The notes under the pieces were generated by a model, which was not told the DNA's origin, did no database searches, and was given only the letters and a program-made list of their open reading frames with translations. From the NCBI GenBank assembly GCA_947039485.1, contig CAMQZC010000008.1, positions 20,879 through 84,878 on the forward strand: a stretch of 64,000 nucleotides of DNA, given 5' to 3'. Below, piece after piece: positions 21,241-30,847 of the stretch. The translations under genes and the position numbers were made by a program. The stretch is from an uncultured Verrucomicrobiales bacterium (lineage in GTDB: Bacteria; Verrucomicrobiota; Verrucomicrobiia; Verrucomicrobiales; Akkermansiaceae). Position 1 is the stretch's first letter. The number at the start of each line of letters is the position of its first letter.

Positions 21241-21269
21241 TTGTCGTTGCTGTATTTAAAAGCTAGGAT
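21241..21269 (+). promoter_or_regulatory. Promoter abutting lpxA start codon
   Basis: TTGTCG-N17-TAGGAT, 6 nt before ATG 21276. Confidence 0.5.
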
Positions 21270-21275
21270 AAGCCT

Positions 21276-22058
21276 ATGTCTGACATCCATCCTACAGCGA
21301 TTATTGACCCAACTGCCCAAATTGCAGACAACGTTAAGATTGGCCCCTACTGCGTAGTTGGTCCGCACGTCACCTTGGGTGAGGGTTGTATCCTCCACAG
21401 CCATGTTGTGTTAGAGGGTCCTTCATCCTTTGGCAAGGGCAATGAATTCTTCCCTTTCTCCGTGATAGGGCTCAAGTCTCAGGATTTGAAGTACAAGTGC
21501 GAGCCTACCTACCTTGAGGTGGGTGATTACAACGTCTTCCGCGAGAACTGTAACATCAACCGATCCACCACGCCTGAGACAAAGACCGTGATTGGCAGCC
21601 ACAACCTCTTCCTGATCAACTCCCACTGCGGCCATGAGTGCATCGTGGGTGATCACTGCATCCTCAGCGGCTACGCTGGTGTGGCGGGACACTGCGAGAT
21701 TGGCGACTATGCAATCATCTCAGGCTTTGCCGCCTTGCATCAATTTGTGCGCGTGGGTGAGCACTCCATCATCGGAGGCTGCGCTCGCGTGACGCAGGAT
21801 GTCCCCCCCTTCACCATCGCAGAGGGGCTCCCCGCTGTGGTACGAGGCATCAACAGCATCGGCCTGCAGCGACGCGGCTTTGAGGAGGAGGATGTGCGTG
21901 CCCTACGCCAGTGCTACAAGAAACTCTACCTCAACAAAGGCGTGAATTTTGAGCAAGCCCGCTTAGAGCTACTTGCTGATGAGAAATATGGCAGCAACCC
22001 CAATCTCAAGCGCATGCTTGAGTTCATCAATAGCTCCGTGCGCGGCTGCATCCGCTAA
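21276..22058 (+). CDS. lpxA: UDP-N-acetylglucosamine acyltransferase
   Basis: IHPTAIIDPTAQIADNVKIGPYCVVG hexapeptide repeats; GLQRRGF. Confidence 0.96.
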   Translation: MSDIHPTAIIDPTAQIADNVKIGPYCVVGPHVTLGEGCILHSHVVLEGPSSFGKGNEFFPFSVIGLKSQDLKYKCEPTYLEVGDYNVFRENCNINRSTTPETKTVIGSHNLFLINSHCGHECIVGDHCILSGYAGVAGHCEIGDYAIISGFAALHQFVRVGEHSIIGGCARVTQDVPPFTIAEGLPAVVRGINSIGLQRRGFEEEDVRALRQCYKKLYLNKGVNFEQARLELLADEKYGSNPNLKRMLEFINSSVRGCIR

Positions 22059-22092
22059 ATCAACGGTAAAATTACACTTCTATCTTTAACAG

Positions 22093-22800
22093 ATGAAACA
22101 CCCCCATATTGTTTTTGATCTGGATGGCACCCTTGTGGAGTCATTACCCGGCATCGCCTTGGGCATCAACCAAGCACTTAAGCGCATGGAGAAGCCTCAG
22201 CAAAGCGAGGCAAACATCCGCAACATGATTGGACAGGGCGCGGCTCACCTCTGCGCACAGGCACTAGGCTACCGTGACACCCCCGAGGCAGCGCCCGAGG
22301 AGATTAGCTGCCTGCTTGAGCTCTTTAAGCAAGAGTATCTCACGAGCTGGCAGGGCAATGGCACACGTGCCTACCCCGGCACAATCTCCATGATGATGCG
22401 CCTCTGCGCCACAGGGGCAAAGATCGCCATCCTCTCCAACAAGCCCATGGAGCACACGCAAGCAATTGTGCGCAAAATATTTTCAAATCTCCCCATTGAC
22501 CCCATTTTGGGCTATCAAAAGGGGAGCTTCCCTCGCAAGCCTGACCCTAGTGCCTTGCTTTATGTAGCAGAGCAATGGGGGGTAGAGCCTAAGGAGCTGA
22601 TGCTCGTGGGTGACTCCATCCATGACGCGCAGACGGCAAAGAACGCAGGTAGCCAGCTGGTACTCGTACCTTGGGGCTATGCGCTACTTGAGCAGCTACT
22701 TGAGTGGCGACGTGAGGAGGGTAGTCCCATCGTAGGCAGCATGGAGGGGCTCACGCAATTCTTGCTCACAGGCAAGACGCGCATCCAGACGAGGCATTAA
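22093..22800 (+). CDS. gph: HAD-family phosphoglycolate phosphatase-like hydrolase
   Basis: IVFDLDGTLVESLPGI; KPDPSALLYVAEQWGVEPKELMLVGDSIHDAQTAKNAG. Confidence 0.85.
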   Translation: MKHPHIVFDLDGTLVESLPGIALGINQALKRMEKPQQSEANIRNMIGQGAAHLCAQALGYRDTPEAAPEEISCLLELFKQEYLTSWQGNGTRAYPGTISMMMRLCATGAKIAILSNKPMEHTQAIVRKIFSNLPIDPILGYQKGSFPRKPDPSALLYVAEQWGVEPKELMLVGDSIHDAQTAKNAGSQLVLVPWGYALLEQLLEWRREEGSPIVGSMEGLTQFLLTGKTRIQTRH

Positions 22801-22897
22801 ACCTGCCAAAACAGCGATAAGCAAGGAGAGCCATCGGCCCATCCTCCATGCAACCACCGCGAATTGAGCTCCGGCAAAGCCGCTGAGAGAGCCTTGA

Positions 22898-23338
22898 TCA
22901 GTCTCGATGGTAAGGAGACCCAGCCAGCAGAGTATGGACGCGATAAATCTGCTCCATGAGCACGACTAGAGCCAACTCATGCTGCATCGTATGCTTACCC
23001 AGACACAGCGTCACATCAGCCGCCTCTCGCAGAGCAGCCGAGTGACCATCAGCCGCACCAATCAAAAAGGCAACCCTCTTCACCGAATGCAGCATCCAGC
23101 CGCGCAGCTTCTTCTCAAACTCTCTCGTCGTCCAATTCTGCCCACGCTCATCCATCGCAATACGCAGGCATCCCTCGCTCGCATCCAGCAATCGCGCTGA
23201 CACATCTGCTTGAGAACCAGCCTTAACATAGCGCAAAGTAACCTTACCCAAAGGCTTGAGCCGCTGCTCAAAAAAGGCAAGTCCATCCTTTGTATATCCA
23301 ATAGCGGGCTTACCCGCGACAATGACCAATATCTCCAT
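22898..23338 (-). CDS. rlmH: 23S rRNA pseudouridine1915 N3-methyltransferase
   Basis: AFLIGAADGHSAALREAADVTLCLGKHTMQHELALVVLMEQIYRVHTLLAGSPYHRD; start 23338 or 23344. Confidence 0.92.
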   Translation of the reverse strand: MEILVIVAGKPAIGYTKDGLAFFEQRLKPLGKVTLRYVKAGSQADVSARLLDASEGCLRIAMDERGQNWTTREFEKKLRGWMLHSVKRVAFLIGAADGHSAALREAADVTLCLGKHTMQHELALVVLMEQIYRVHTLLAGSPYHRD

Positions 23339-23385
23339 AGCCATACTCTAGCTTATCTCTCTAAATAAGTGAAGCCTGAAAAGTC

Positions 23386-23414
23386 TTGCAATTGACAAGA
23401 TAATAGGCTACGCT
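23386..23414 (+). promoter_or_regulatory. Promoter abutting obgE start codon
   Basis: TTGCAA-N17-TACGCT, 7 nt before ATG 23422. Confidence 0.5.
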
Positions 23415-23421
23415 CCACCGC

Positions 23422-24696
23422 ATGTTCGTAGACAACATTCGTATCTTCGCCAAAGCAGGCAAGGGAGGCAACGGCCTCGCCAGCTTCCGCCGTGAGAAAT
23501 TTATCCCCCGTGGTGGCCCCGATGGCGGCGACGGCGGCAATGGAGGTGATGTCATCCTTGAGGTGGCAAGCGGCTGCAATGACCTGCGTAGTTTCTTCTA
23601 CGACCCCAAGCTTATTGCAACAAGTGGTCGCGATGGAATGCACGTGCGCAAGCACGGCAGAAACGGCAAGACCATGGTCGGCCGCGTCCCTCTGGGCACC
23701 ATCATCTACCGCAGCAACGCATCCAGCATGCATGAAGCCACCTTCCTCGAGCGTGAGGGTGATGGCATTGTGCTTGAGCAAATCGCTGACCTCACCACAC
23801 CAGGTGAGCGCTTCATGCTCTGCAAAGGCGGCATGGGCGGTCGCGGTAACTGGCATTTCAAAACAGCAACCAATCGCACACCTAGTGAGTTTGAATACGG
23901 CACCGAGTGCGAAGAGGGCGTTTTCTTCTTCGAGCTACGCCGCATCGCTGATGCCGGCCTCGTAGGCTACCCCAATGCGGGCAAGAGCACACTACTGGGC
24001 GCAATCTCAGCAGCTAGCCCCAAGGTAGCCAGCTACCCCTTCACCACGCTACAACCTATCGTCGGTGTGGTCGAGTACCCCAACTTTAACCGCGTCGTTG
24101 TCGCAGACATCCCCGGTATCATTGAAGGCGCCTCGCGCAATCGTGGTCTGGGTCACGAGTTCCTGCGCCACATCATGCGCTGTCAGGTACTACTCTTTGT
24201 CGTAGACATGTCAGGCATGGAGCATAACCCCATCGAGGCAATTGCAACCCTGCGCGCAGAGATCAGTCTCTACTCCGATGAGATGGCCACGCGCCGCTGG
24301 GTTATCATCGCCAACAAGATGGATGATGAAGCCGCTGAGGAGAATCTCGCCATGCTGCGCATGCGTTTCCCCAAAATTGAAATCATCCCCATCTCTGCCG
24401 CCGAGAAGACAGGTATCGAAGGATTCAAGACACGCCTTCAGGAACTCATCGTCGCAGAAACAGCTCATAACATCCACATCGCCGAGTTAAAGAGCGTGCG
24501 AGAAGCAGCCGAACTAGCAGCAGCTGAAGAAGCCGCCGCTGAGGAAGCCGCAGCCGAACTAGCAGCAGCTGAAGAAGCCGCCGCTGAGGAAGCTGCAGCC
24601 GAACTAGCAGCAGCTGAAGAAGCAGCCGCCGAGGAAGCCGCAGCCGAACTAGCCGACGACGAGACTCAGTCCGAGCAAGACGTGGTGCCTAGCTAA
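23422..24696 (+). CDS. obgE: GTPase ObgE/CgtA with repeat-rich acidic C-terminal tail
   Basis: Glycine-rich OBG fold, GYPNAGKSTLLGAIS, DIPGIIEGA; C-terminal ELAAAEEAAAEEAAA repeats. Confidence 0.96.
   Translation: MFVDNIRIFAKAGKGGNGLASFRREKFIPRGGPDGGDGGNGGDVILEVASGCNDLRSFFYDPKLIATSGRDGMHVRKHGRNGKTMVGRVPLGTIIYRSNASSMHEATFLEREGDGIVLEQIADLTTPGERFMLCKGGMGGRGNWHFKTATNRTPSEFEYGTECEEGVFFFELRRIADAGLVGYPNAGKSTLLGAISAASPKVASYPFTTLQPIVGVVEYPNFNRVVVADIPGIIEGASRNRGLGHEFLRHIMRCQVLLFVVDMSGMEHNPIEAIATLRAEISLYSDEMATRRWVIIANKMDDEAAEENLAMLRMRFPKIEIIPISAAEKTGIEGFKTRLQELIVAETAHNIHIAELKSVREAAELAAAEEAAAEEAAAELAAAEEAAAEEAAAELAAAEEAAAEEAAAELADDETQSEQDVVPS
24511..24645 (+). repeat. Three 45-bp tandem repeats inside obgE
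   Basis: 24511-24555, 24556-24600, 24601-24645, each gaactagcagcagctgaagaagc..., encoding ELAAAEEAAAEEAAA. Confidence 0.95.
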
Positions 24697-24736
24697 CAAG
24701 CATTTCAAAAAAAACGCAGCTAAAGCAAAATAATGC

Positions 24737-24765
24737 TTGTGTCGCGAGGAAGGTTCTGCTAAAAT
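24737..24765 (+). promoter_or_regulatory. Promoter of tRNA-Val
   Basis: TTGTGT-N17-TAAAAT. Confidence 0.55.
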
Positions 24766-24785
24766 CGCCTCGCACACGCTGCAAC

Positions 24786-24858
24786 GCAGGGATAGCTCAG
24801 TTGGTAGAGCAACACCTTGACATGGTGGAGGTCGTAGGTTCGAGTCCTATTCTCTGTA
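24786..24858 (+). tRNA. tRNA-Val (GAC)
   Basis: Cloverleaf: acceptor GCAGGGA/TCTCTGT, anticodon loop TTGACAT, T-arm GGTTCGAGTCC; no encoded CCA. Confidence 0.9.
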
Positions 24859-24888
24859 TAGGCTTTTTAAAAGCCAAGTAACATTACA

Positions 24889-24921
24889 AAAACCCGTATC
24901 TTTTAGAGATACGGGTTTTTT
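24889..24921 (+). terminator. Rho-independent terminator after tRNA-Val
   Basis: AAACCCGTATC-TTTTA-GAGATACGGGTTTTTT. Confidence 0.88.
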
Positions 24922-25085
24922 GCGTCCCTGAACCCAAGCCTCCGCTCCATTTTAGAGCTGAGCAGCTCTGCAGCAAAGCTCCGGATAATGACCGAGCTAA
25001 GCTCTGAGTCCTAGCCACCCTTTCTGCTTGCTTTCTGCGCAGCTAGATTGTATGCTCATCACCGACATACCCCATTCTTTATATT

Positions 25086-25559
25086 ATGCAACTTAATCAA
25101 GACATCCTCGATCAAAAAGGCCTCAAGCTCAATCCCGCACCCGCACCTGTCGGCTCCTATGTCCAGTGCCTGCGCACGGGCAATTACCTACACCTCTCTG
25201 GTGGCGTCTCCATCAATGGCGATGTCTCCTACTATGGCAAGGTAGGCGCTGATGTAAGCATCGAGGATGCACAGTGTGCCGCGCAAGCAGCCATCCTTAA
25301 TCGTCTTGCCGTAATTTCTGCCGAGTTGGGCAGCTTTGATGCGATGCGTCGCATCGTGGCAATCAATGGCTTTGTAAATTGCGGCCCCGATTTCACGGAG
25401 CACGCCAAGGTACTCAACGGAGCTTCTGACTTGCTCGTTGCTCTCTTTGGACCTGAGGCTGCACACTCCCGCTCTGCCGTGGGTGTCATTAGCCTGCCTC
25501 TGGGTGTGGCTGTCGAAATCAATATGATTGTCGAGATTGAGCCTGAGCTCATCAAGTAA
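25086..25559 (+). CDS. RidA/YjgF family protein
   Basis: VGSYVQCLRTGNYLHLSGGVS...INGFVNCGPDFTEHAKVLNGASDLLVALFGPEAAHSRSAVGVISLPLGVAVEINMIVEIE. Confidence 0.88.
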   Translation: MQLNQDILDQKGLKLNPAPAPVGSYVQCLRTGNYLHLSGGVSINGDVSYYGKVGADVSIEDAQCAAQAAILNRLAVISAELGSFDAMRRIVAINGFVNCGPDFTEHAKVLNGASDLLVALFGPEAAHSRSAVGVISLPLGVAVEINMIVEIEPELIK

Positions 25560-25582
25560 TTTCATTTAAAAAGCTGGCGCAC

Positions 25583-26122
25583 ATGGCTACAATTATTTTA
25601 GGTGTGACGGGCTCCATCGCTGCCTACAAGGCGGCAGATGTGGCCTCTCGTCTAGTGAAGCTCGGACACAGCGTCCATTGTGTTTGCACGCCATGTGCGC
25701 TGCAATTTGTGACACCCCTCACGCTGATGACCCTCTCACGCAATCCTGTGGTGAGTAGCTTTGAGGATGAGACAGGCTCGTGGGTACCGCTGCATATCAA
25801 GCTGGCAGCGATGGCGGATTTATTCTGCGTGCTGCCTGCCTCGGCAAATACCATCGCTTGCATGGCTCAGGGCTTGGCACCCAATGCGCTCACCAGTCTT
25901 TATCTAGCCTGTCGAGCTCCGGTGCTAATTTTCCCCGCGATGAATGGATTGATGTGGGATCACCCCGCAACACAACAAAATGCGGCCACACTAGCTGCGC
26001 GCGAGAATCACCAAATTATTGGCCCTGACAACTGCGGTATCTTGGCATGTGGTGATGAGGGCAAGGGGCGCTTGGTCTCTGCCGACTGCGCCATTGAGGC
26101 AATTGTTGCGGCGCTGGCTTGA
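25583..26122 (+). CDS. coaC: Phosphopantothenoylcysteine decarboxylase (stand-alone CoaC flavoprotein)
   Basis: GVTGSIAAYKAADVASRLVK; PASANTIACMAQGLAPNAL; FPAMNGLMWDHPATQQN. Confidence 0.85.
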   Translation: MATIILGVTGSIAAYKAADVASRLVKLGHSVHCVCTPCALQFVTPLTLMTLSRNPVVSSFEDETGSWVPLHIKLAAMADLFCVLPASANTIACMAQGLAPNALTSLYLACRAPVLIFPAMNGLMWDHPATQQNAATLAARENHQIIGPDNCGILACGDEGKGRLVSADCAIEAIVAALA

Positions 26123-26239
26123 GCCGCTGCGAGCCGCTCACATTATGACACCCGAAGCGACGTATCGCAACACAATAGAGGCTCCTAATGAATGGTTACT
26201 AGAGCTTTGTAGCTTTGTTGCTTTACCCTAACTTACTTG

Positions 26240-26268
26240 TTGACTTCAAAGCTAGAGCACGCTATACT
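26240..26268 (+). promoter_or_regulatory. Promoter abutting AMP-binding gene start codon
   Basis: TTGACT-N17-TATACT, 8 nt before ATG 26277. Confidence 0.65.
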
Positions 26269-26276
26269 TTTGTCAC

Positions 26277-28454
26277 ATGGCTAAGCGATACATCAGTGGA
26301 GTAGAGAACATCCCCAGCAAAGCATCTTTCTTCATCCCTAATAGGATGGATGCATCCGCACTCAAGCAAGTAGATGCTGCTCTCGGAGGCAAACGGCGTG
26401 TGGCTTTCCTCATGGAGGAAGTCCTATGTCCTGATGCACCAGTAATGCGGATGATTACTGCGCCTGGTCGCAAGTTGCTGCGATTCACCTTCCGCGAGGC
26501 CAAGGGTCAATTGCTGCGTGAGCAAATAATGGCCCTACTCAATGATGGTTATCATGTAATTTTTGTCCCAGGCAAGCCCGTCAGCCCCCACGGCTTAATA
26601 TCGGATGTGCCCAAGCCCTTCATGATGCAGCTCTCTGCGCTGCATATCTCACCTGTACCTCTTTTTGTCGGCTATTATCGCAACGCTTTGGTGAATCTTT
26701 TCTGCACAGATGGTACTTACCATATTATTCAAATTCGCTTCTGCGCAAAGCTTACCCCCGGACCACTGATGGGGGAGCGCCTATTGAGCTCATGGTTCGA
26801 GGCTTCAACTAAGCTTTATCCCAATGTACCCATACTCGCCAAGTCTCTGACGAGTCTTATGGTAAAGGGTATGCGTCGCAATCCAAATGTAGAACTGGTG
26901 GACGGCCTTGACGGGAGTTCCTTGCCATATTACAAGGTCCTTGGCGTGTCGATGGCTCTATCAATTGAGCTCAAGCGCACAATTCGGGAGCCCCGCATTG
27001 GCATTATCCTGCCTCCGGGCAAGGGGGGCTGCATCGCCAACTACGCGTGTATGCTAGCGGGTCTTGTACCAGTTAATATCAATTACACAGCCTCGGATGC
27101 AGCCTTTGGTAGCATTGTGCGCCAGAGTGGTATTAAGAAATTCATCACAGCAAAGGCCTTCATGACCAAGTTGCCCAACTTCCCTTGGCCCGAGGACGCT
27201 GACATCATCCATCTCGACCGCACACTCAAAGCGCTGCCCAAGAGCGCGCTTATATCCAATGTCATGCTGGCTCGATTTGCCCCCATCGCGGTACTCAAAT
27301 CGATGTTTGAGATTAATACGCGCAAGGGTGATGATGAGGCCTTCTTGGTCTTCACCTCAGGCTCATCAGGTGAGCCCAAGGGAGTGATCTTCACTCACCG
27401 TATGCTCATCACCAACATTACCCAGATCATGAGTCGTATGCAGATGCCTGCTACCTCTAGCGTGCTCTGCAGCTTACCCATCTTCCATAGCTTTGGTCTG
27501 ACCTTTACAACGCTGACGCCCCCTATTGCTGGCTTCAAGATGATCACCTATCCCTCTCCGCTGGAGCACAAGCGACTCAACGAGCTCATTGTTGAGCATG
27601 AGGTACGCCTTGTAGTCTCGACACCTACTTTTTCACGCGGCATGTTGCGACGCGCAACAGCTGAGACCTACAAATCCGTTTATTATTTTGTCGTCGGCGC
27701 CGAGAAGCTACCCAAGGATCTCAATAATGAGTTTATCAACAAGTGCGGCATCCGCCTCTGCGAAGGCTATGGACTGACCGAGACATCGCCTGCCGCCTCC
27801 GTGAATGTGGAGCTGCGAGGTCCCCGCCCAGAGCAGCCCTACTATACATCTGGTTATTGCGAGGGCACAATTGGACAGCTGATGCCAGGTCTCACGGTAC
27901 GTATTACCGATCCAGACGATGACAGCAAGAGTCTCCCACTCTCGAGTCAAGGTATGATATGGTTCAAAGGCGGTAATGTCTTTAAGGGCTATCTGGGTCA
28001 AGAGGATCGCCGCGATGATGTTTTTGATGGTGATTGGTTCCGCTCTGGTGACTTGGGTAGCGTCGACCTCAATGGCATGATCACGCTGGGTGGTCGTCGC
28101 TCTCGCTTCTCGAAGATTGGCGGTGAGATGGTACCCCACGAGGTAGTGGAGAAGACCATTGATGCCATGCTCACAGCCAAATTAGGAGCCTCCGATCTAC
28201 CTCGCGTAGCTATCGTCGGTGTACCAGATAAGCTTAAGGGCGAGTCGATGGTACTGCTCTCGACAGTACATGCGAGCAGCTTTACAGAGACGCTCAAGGA
28301 AATTCGCGATTACATGGTCGCGGATGGCCAGCCTCGCCTCTGGGTACCTCGCGAGATTTGCCCCGTGGAGGCTATCCCCATCCTCGGCAGTGGCAAGATG
28401 GACCTCAAGGGCTGCGAGTTGCTAGCACATGAGGCACTGGGCATCTCAACCTAA
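26277..28454 (+). CDS. AMP-dependent acyl-ACP/CoA synthetase with degenerate N-terminal acyltransferase-like domain (Aas-like)
   Basis: FTSGSSGEPKGVIFTH; GYGLTETSP; WFRSGDLG; N-terminus GVENIPSKASFFIPNRMDA resembles the PlsC fold but lacks HX4D. Confidence 0.82.
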   Translation: MAKRYISGVENIPSKASFFIPNRMDASALKQVDAALGGKRRVAFLMEEVLCPDAPVMRMITAPGRKLLRFTFREAKGQLLREQIMALLNDGYHVIFVPGKPVSPHGLISDVPKPFMMQLSALHISPVPLFVGYYRNALVNLFCTDGTYHIIQIRFCAKLTPGPLMGERLLSSWFEASTKLYPNVPILAKSLTSLMVKGMRRNPNVELVDGLDGSSLPYYKVLGVSMALSIELKRTIREPRIGIILPPGKGGCIANYACMLAGLVPVNINYTASDAAFGSIVRQSGIKKFITAKAFMTKLPNFPWPEDADIIHLDRTLKALPKSALISNVMLARFAPIAVLKSMFEINTRKGDDEAFLVFTSGSSGEPKGVIFTHRMLITNITQIMSRMQMPATSSVLCSLPIFHSFGLTFTTLTPPIAGFKMITYPSPLEHKRLNELIVEHEVRLVVSTPTFSRGMLRRATAETYKSVYYFVVGAEKLPKDLNNEFINKCGIRLCEGYGLTETSPAASVNVELRGPRPEQPYYTSGYCEGTIGQLMPGLTVRITDPDDDSKSLPLSSQGMIWFKGGNVFKGYLGQEDRRDDVFDGDWFRSGDLGSVDLNGMITLGGRRSRFSKIGGEMVPHEVVEKTIDAMLTAKLGASDLPRVAIVGVPDKLKGESMVLLSTVHASSFTETLKEIRDYMVADGQPRLWVPREICPVEAIPILGSGKMDLKGCELLAHEALGIST

Positions 28455-28502
28455 TCCCCTTCCCCTCCTTGCAACGTTAATGAGCAAGGGAATTAAATAA
28501 AA

Positions 28503-28533
28503 AGCAGTGACCTCTGAGTCACTGCTTTTTTTG
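28503..28533 (+). terminator. Rho-independent terminator
   Basis: AGCAGTGAC-CTCTGA-GTCACTGCT-T7. Confidence 0.85.
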
Positions 28534-28693
28534 GCTCCTCATCTAAAATTGGAGGAGCCAAAACACAGCATTGCAACGAGAAGAGCAGGCAACAACCGCA
28601 GCAGAACACAGCTTGGAACAATTTCAACCATCAAGCCATCAAAATTCGGGACACAAAAAAGCCAGCCTCTTATTGAGACTGGCTTTTATTTAA

Positions 28694-28767
<74 letters not shown>

Positions 28768-29005
28768 ATTTTATCTGGCTGTGAAGCCGTGCGCAAATTA
28801 TAGATGAAATAGGGCCCGGAGTCAAGCTAGAAATTGCTGTAAATATCAGTTTTTTTAGCGTAGGCTTGCCTTCTGTTGGTTATCTGAGAGATAAGAAATT
28901 AGCTCTTAAGATTAATCCGCTGCTTGAGAGGCAAAGTTGCAGGACCGTGCACGATCCTCGGAGCCAATAAATATTAATTACAACCGTCGATCAAAACATA
29001 ACAAA

Positions 29006-29041
29006 TAAGCCCGAAGCCCCTATTAATCGGGACTTCGGGCT
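29006..29041. terminator. Bidirectional-type terminator hairpin
   Basis: AAGCCCGAAGCCC...CGGGACTTCGGGCTT. Confidence 0.7.
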
Positions 29042-29062
29042 TGCTTTACTACGCCTCCTCTT

Positions 29063-29587
29063 TTAGCAATTACTGAAGCGGCACAGGCCATCAGCAATAG
29101 CTGCAGCGACGAGCTCGGGGCTAGCGCTCATCATGGCTGCATCACGGGCATTGCTGATGAAGCCACACTCTACAAGCACAGCCACGGGGGTGGTCGCGCG
29201 CAGGATGTAGAGATTGTCGCGCCGCTGCACATGCTGCGCGCGACCAGGCATCAGCTCACAGAGCGGACGTGCAATAGCCATGGCCAGCTGCTTGCCCTTG
29301 CTGCTGATGTAGCAGACATGGGCACCGCGCGCACGGCTGTTGCTAGCACAGTCAGCATGCAGACTAATGAGCAGCTGTGCTGAGCTCTTGTTGACCGCCT
29401 GCGCGCTGAGCCTGAGGTCAGCACTATTACTCTCATCGGCGAAGTCGATGAGCTGCACCTCATGCTCTGCCTGCCTCAGCAGCTGCGCCAGATGCGTAGC
29501 GATGACACAGCAAAGCGAGTGCTCCTCATAGCCATTGCCGCTTGCACCTGTCCCGTCCGCGTGTCCAATATCGATAGCGATTTTCAT
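29063..29587 (-). CDS. N-acetylmuramoyl-L-alanine amidase (Amidase_3 family)
   Basis: MKIAIDIGHADGTGASGNGYEEHSLCC...LLISLHADCASNSRARGAHVCY...VLVECGFISNARDA. Confidence 0.88.
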   Translation of the reverse strand: MKIAIDIGHADGTGASGNGYEEHSLCCVIATHLAQLLRQAEHEVQLIDFADESNSADLRLSAQAVNKSSAQLLISLHADCASNSRARGAHVCYISSKGKQLAMAIARPLCELMPGRAQHVQRRDNLYILRATTPVAVLVECGFISNARDAAMMSASPELVAAAIADGLCRFSNC

Positions 29588-29588
29588 C

Positions 29589-29900
29589 TCATTTGCCTTC
29601 GTTATTGACCCAATCAATCGCAGTATCTTCTTGCATCTCATGTCGCTCTTGCATCACTTCAAGCACATAGTCTGCAAGCTGTATCTGCTCCGCGCTCAAA
29701 CTGCAAGCGCTCAAACCAAGCCCTGCTATGGCAGCAACGATAGCCGCCGTCACCAGCTTCCAGAGCCAATCAGGCAGAGCCCATCGAATCGTGGCTGCTC
29801 GAGCTAGGGCGAGCAGGGTGTGAGCCAAGTAGAGCTCGTTGTTACTTGGTCTAGTTTTCTGCTGTTTTGTTTTATTGTTGTTTTCTATCATCGTTGTAAT
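29589..29900 (-). CDS. Small membrane/lipoprotein-like protein upstream of amidase
   Basis: ALPDWLWKLVTAAIVAAIAGLGLSACSLSAEQIQLADYVLEVMQ; adjacent to the amidase; start uncertain. Confidence 0.45.
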   Translation of the reverse strand: MTTMIENNNKTKQQKTRPSNNELYLAHTLLALARAATIRWALPDWLWKLVTAAIVAAIAGLGLSACSLSAEQIQLADYVLEVMQERHEMQEDTAIDWVNNEGK

Positions 29901-30156
29901 CGTGGGTAGTCTCGACCCACAATCGCAATATAACACAGCACGCGACATCTGGCAGCTCTCAGCCATGATGCGAGTCATCCAGACCAGCATGGGCTTGGTA
30001 GCTTTACTAGGGCATGAGATGAGCCTTTGAATAAATCGAAATTATTCCATAATATAGCTGTAGAAAACCGCCCTGCGCCTGCGTTCATTATGATAGGACA
30101 AGCTCTTGCAGCAACTCGCGGCAAGCAGTAGTTACAAAAACCATTCCATCACTTAT

Positions 30157-30819
30157 ATGAAAACAAGCACACTCCTCCTCTCCGCTCTTTTTATGCTACC
30201 CCTCAGCCTCAGCGCCCAAGAAGCAGCCAAAGGCAAATGCCAAGCAGCTCACTCACCAACTGCCAAGCTCGTACGAGCTGGCCAAATAATCGACAAAGAT
30301 AAAGATGGAAGCCTGCAAGACAACGAGCTCAATAAACTCAAGAAGAACTACGAAGATAAAGCCAGCAAGAAGAAGGCTCGTATCCTTGAGAAATTTGACA
30401 GCAACAAAGATGGCATCCTCGATGAGACAGAGAAGGCCGCGATGAAGGCTAGCTGCGCGGCAAAGAGAGAAGAAAACAAAGCCAAGCGCATGGCAAAAAT
30501 GCTCCAAAAGTTCGACAGCAACAAAGACGGAGTCCTCGACGATACAGAAAAGGCAGCCATGCGTGAGCAATTCAAAAAGCACAAGTGTGGCAAGGGCAAA
30601 GGTAAGCATCGCCATCACAAGATGGGCAACCCTGGGCGCATCGTAGACAATAACAAGGATGGCATCCTCGATAAGATCGAACTCAACAAGCTCTCCACCG
30701 TCTATGATAGCGCAGCTGACCGCGCCGAAAACGCAAGCGACAAAAAAGCGAATGGCAAAAAAGAGCGCCGTGCAAAAAAACGCGCTCACCAAGAAGCAGC
30801 AAGCAATGCAGCGCAATAA
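30157..30819 (+). CDS. Exported EF-hand-type calcium-binding protein
   Basis: Signal peptide MKTSTLLLSALFMLPLSLSA; DKDKDGSLQDNE, DSNKDGILDETE, DSNKDGVLDDTE, DNNKDGILDKIE. Confidence 0.85.
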   Translation: MKTSTLLLSALFMLPLSLSAQEAAKGKCQAAHSPTAKLVRAGQIIDKDKDGSLQDNELNKLKKNYEDKASKKKARILEKFDSNKDGILDETEKAAMKASCAAKREENKAKRMAKMLQKFDSNKDGVLDDTEKAAMREQFKKHKCGKGKGKHRHHKMGNPGRIVDNNKDGILDKIELNKLSTVYDSAADRAENASDKKANGKKERRAKKRAHQEAASNAAQ

Positions 30820-30847
30820 AGACGCCTAGCTCCTATAGATATTTCCT

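Noticed and set aside
23395-23420. TTGACA at 23393 as the obgE -35 box
   Set aside because: Gives no acceptable -10 at 17 nt; TTGCAA at 23386 with TACGCT fits better.
24511-24645. Regular 45-bp repeats considered as a CRISPR-like array
   Set aside because: Contiguous in-frame repeats without spacers, encoding the ObgE tail.
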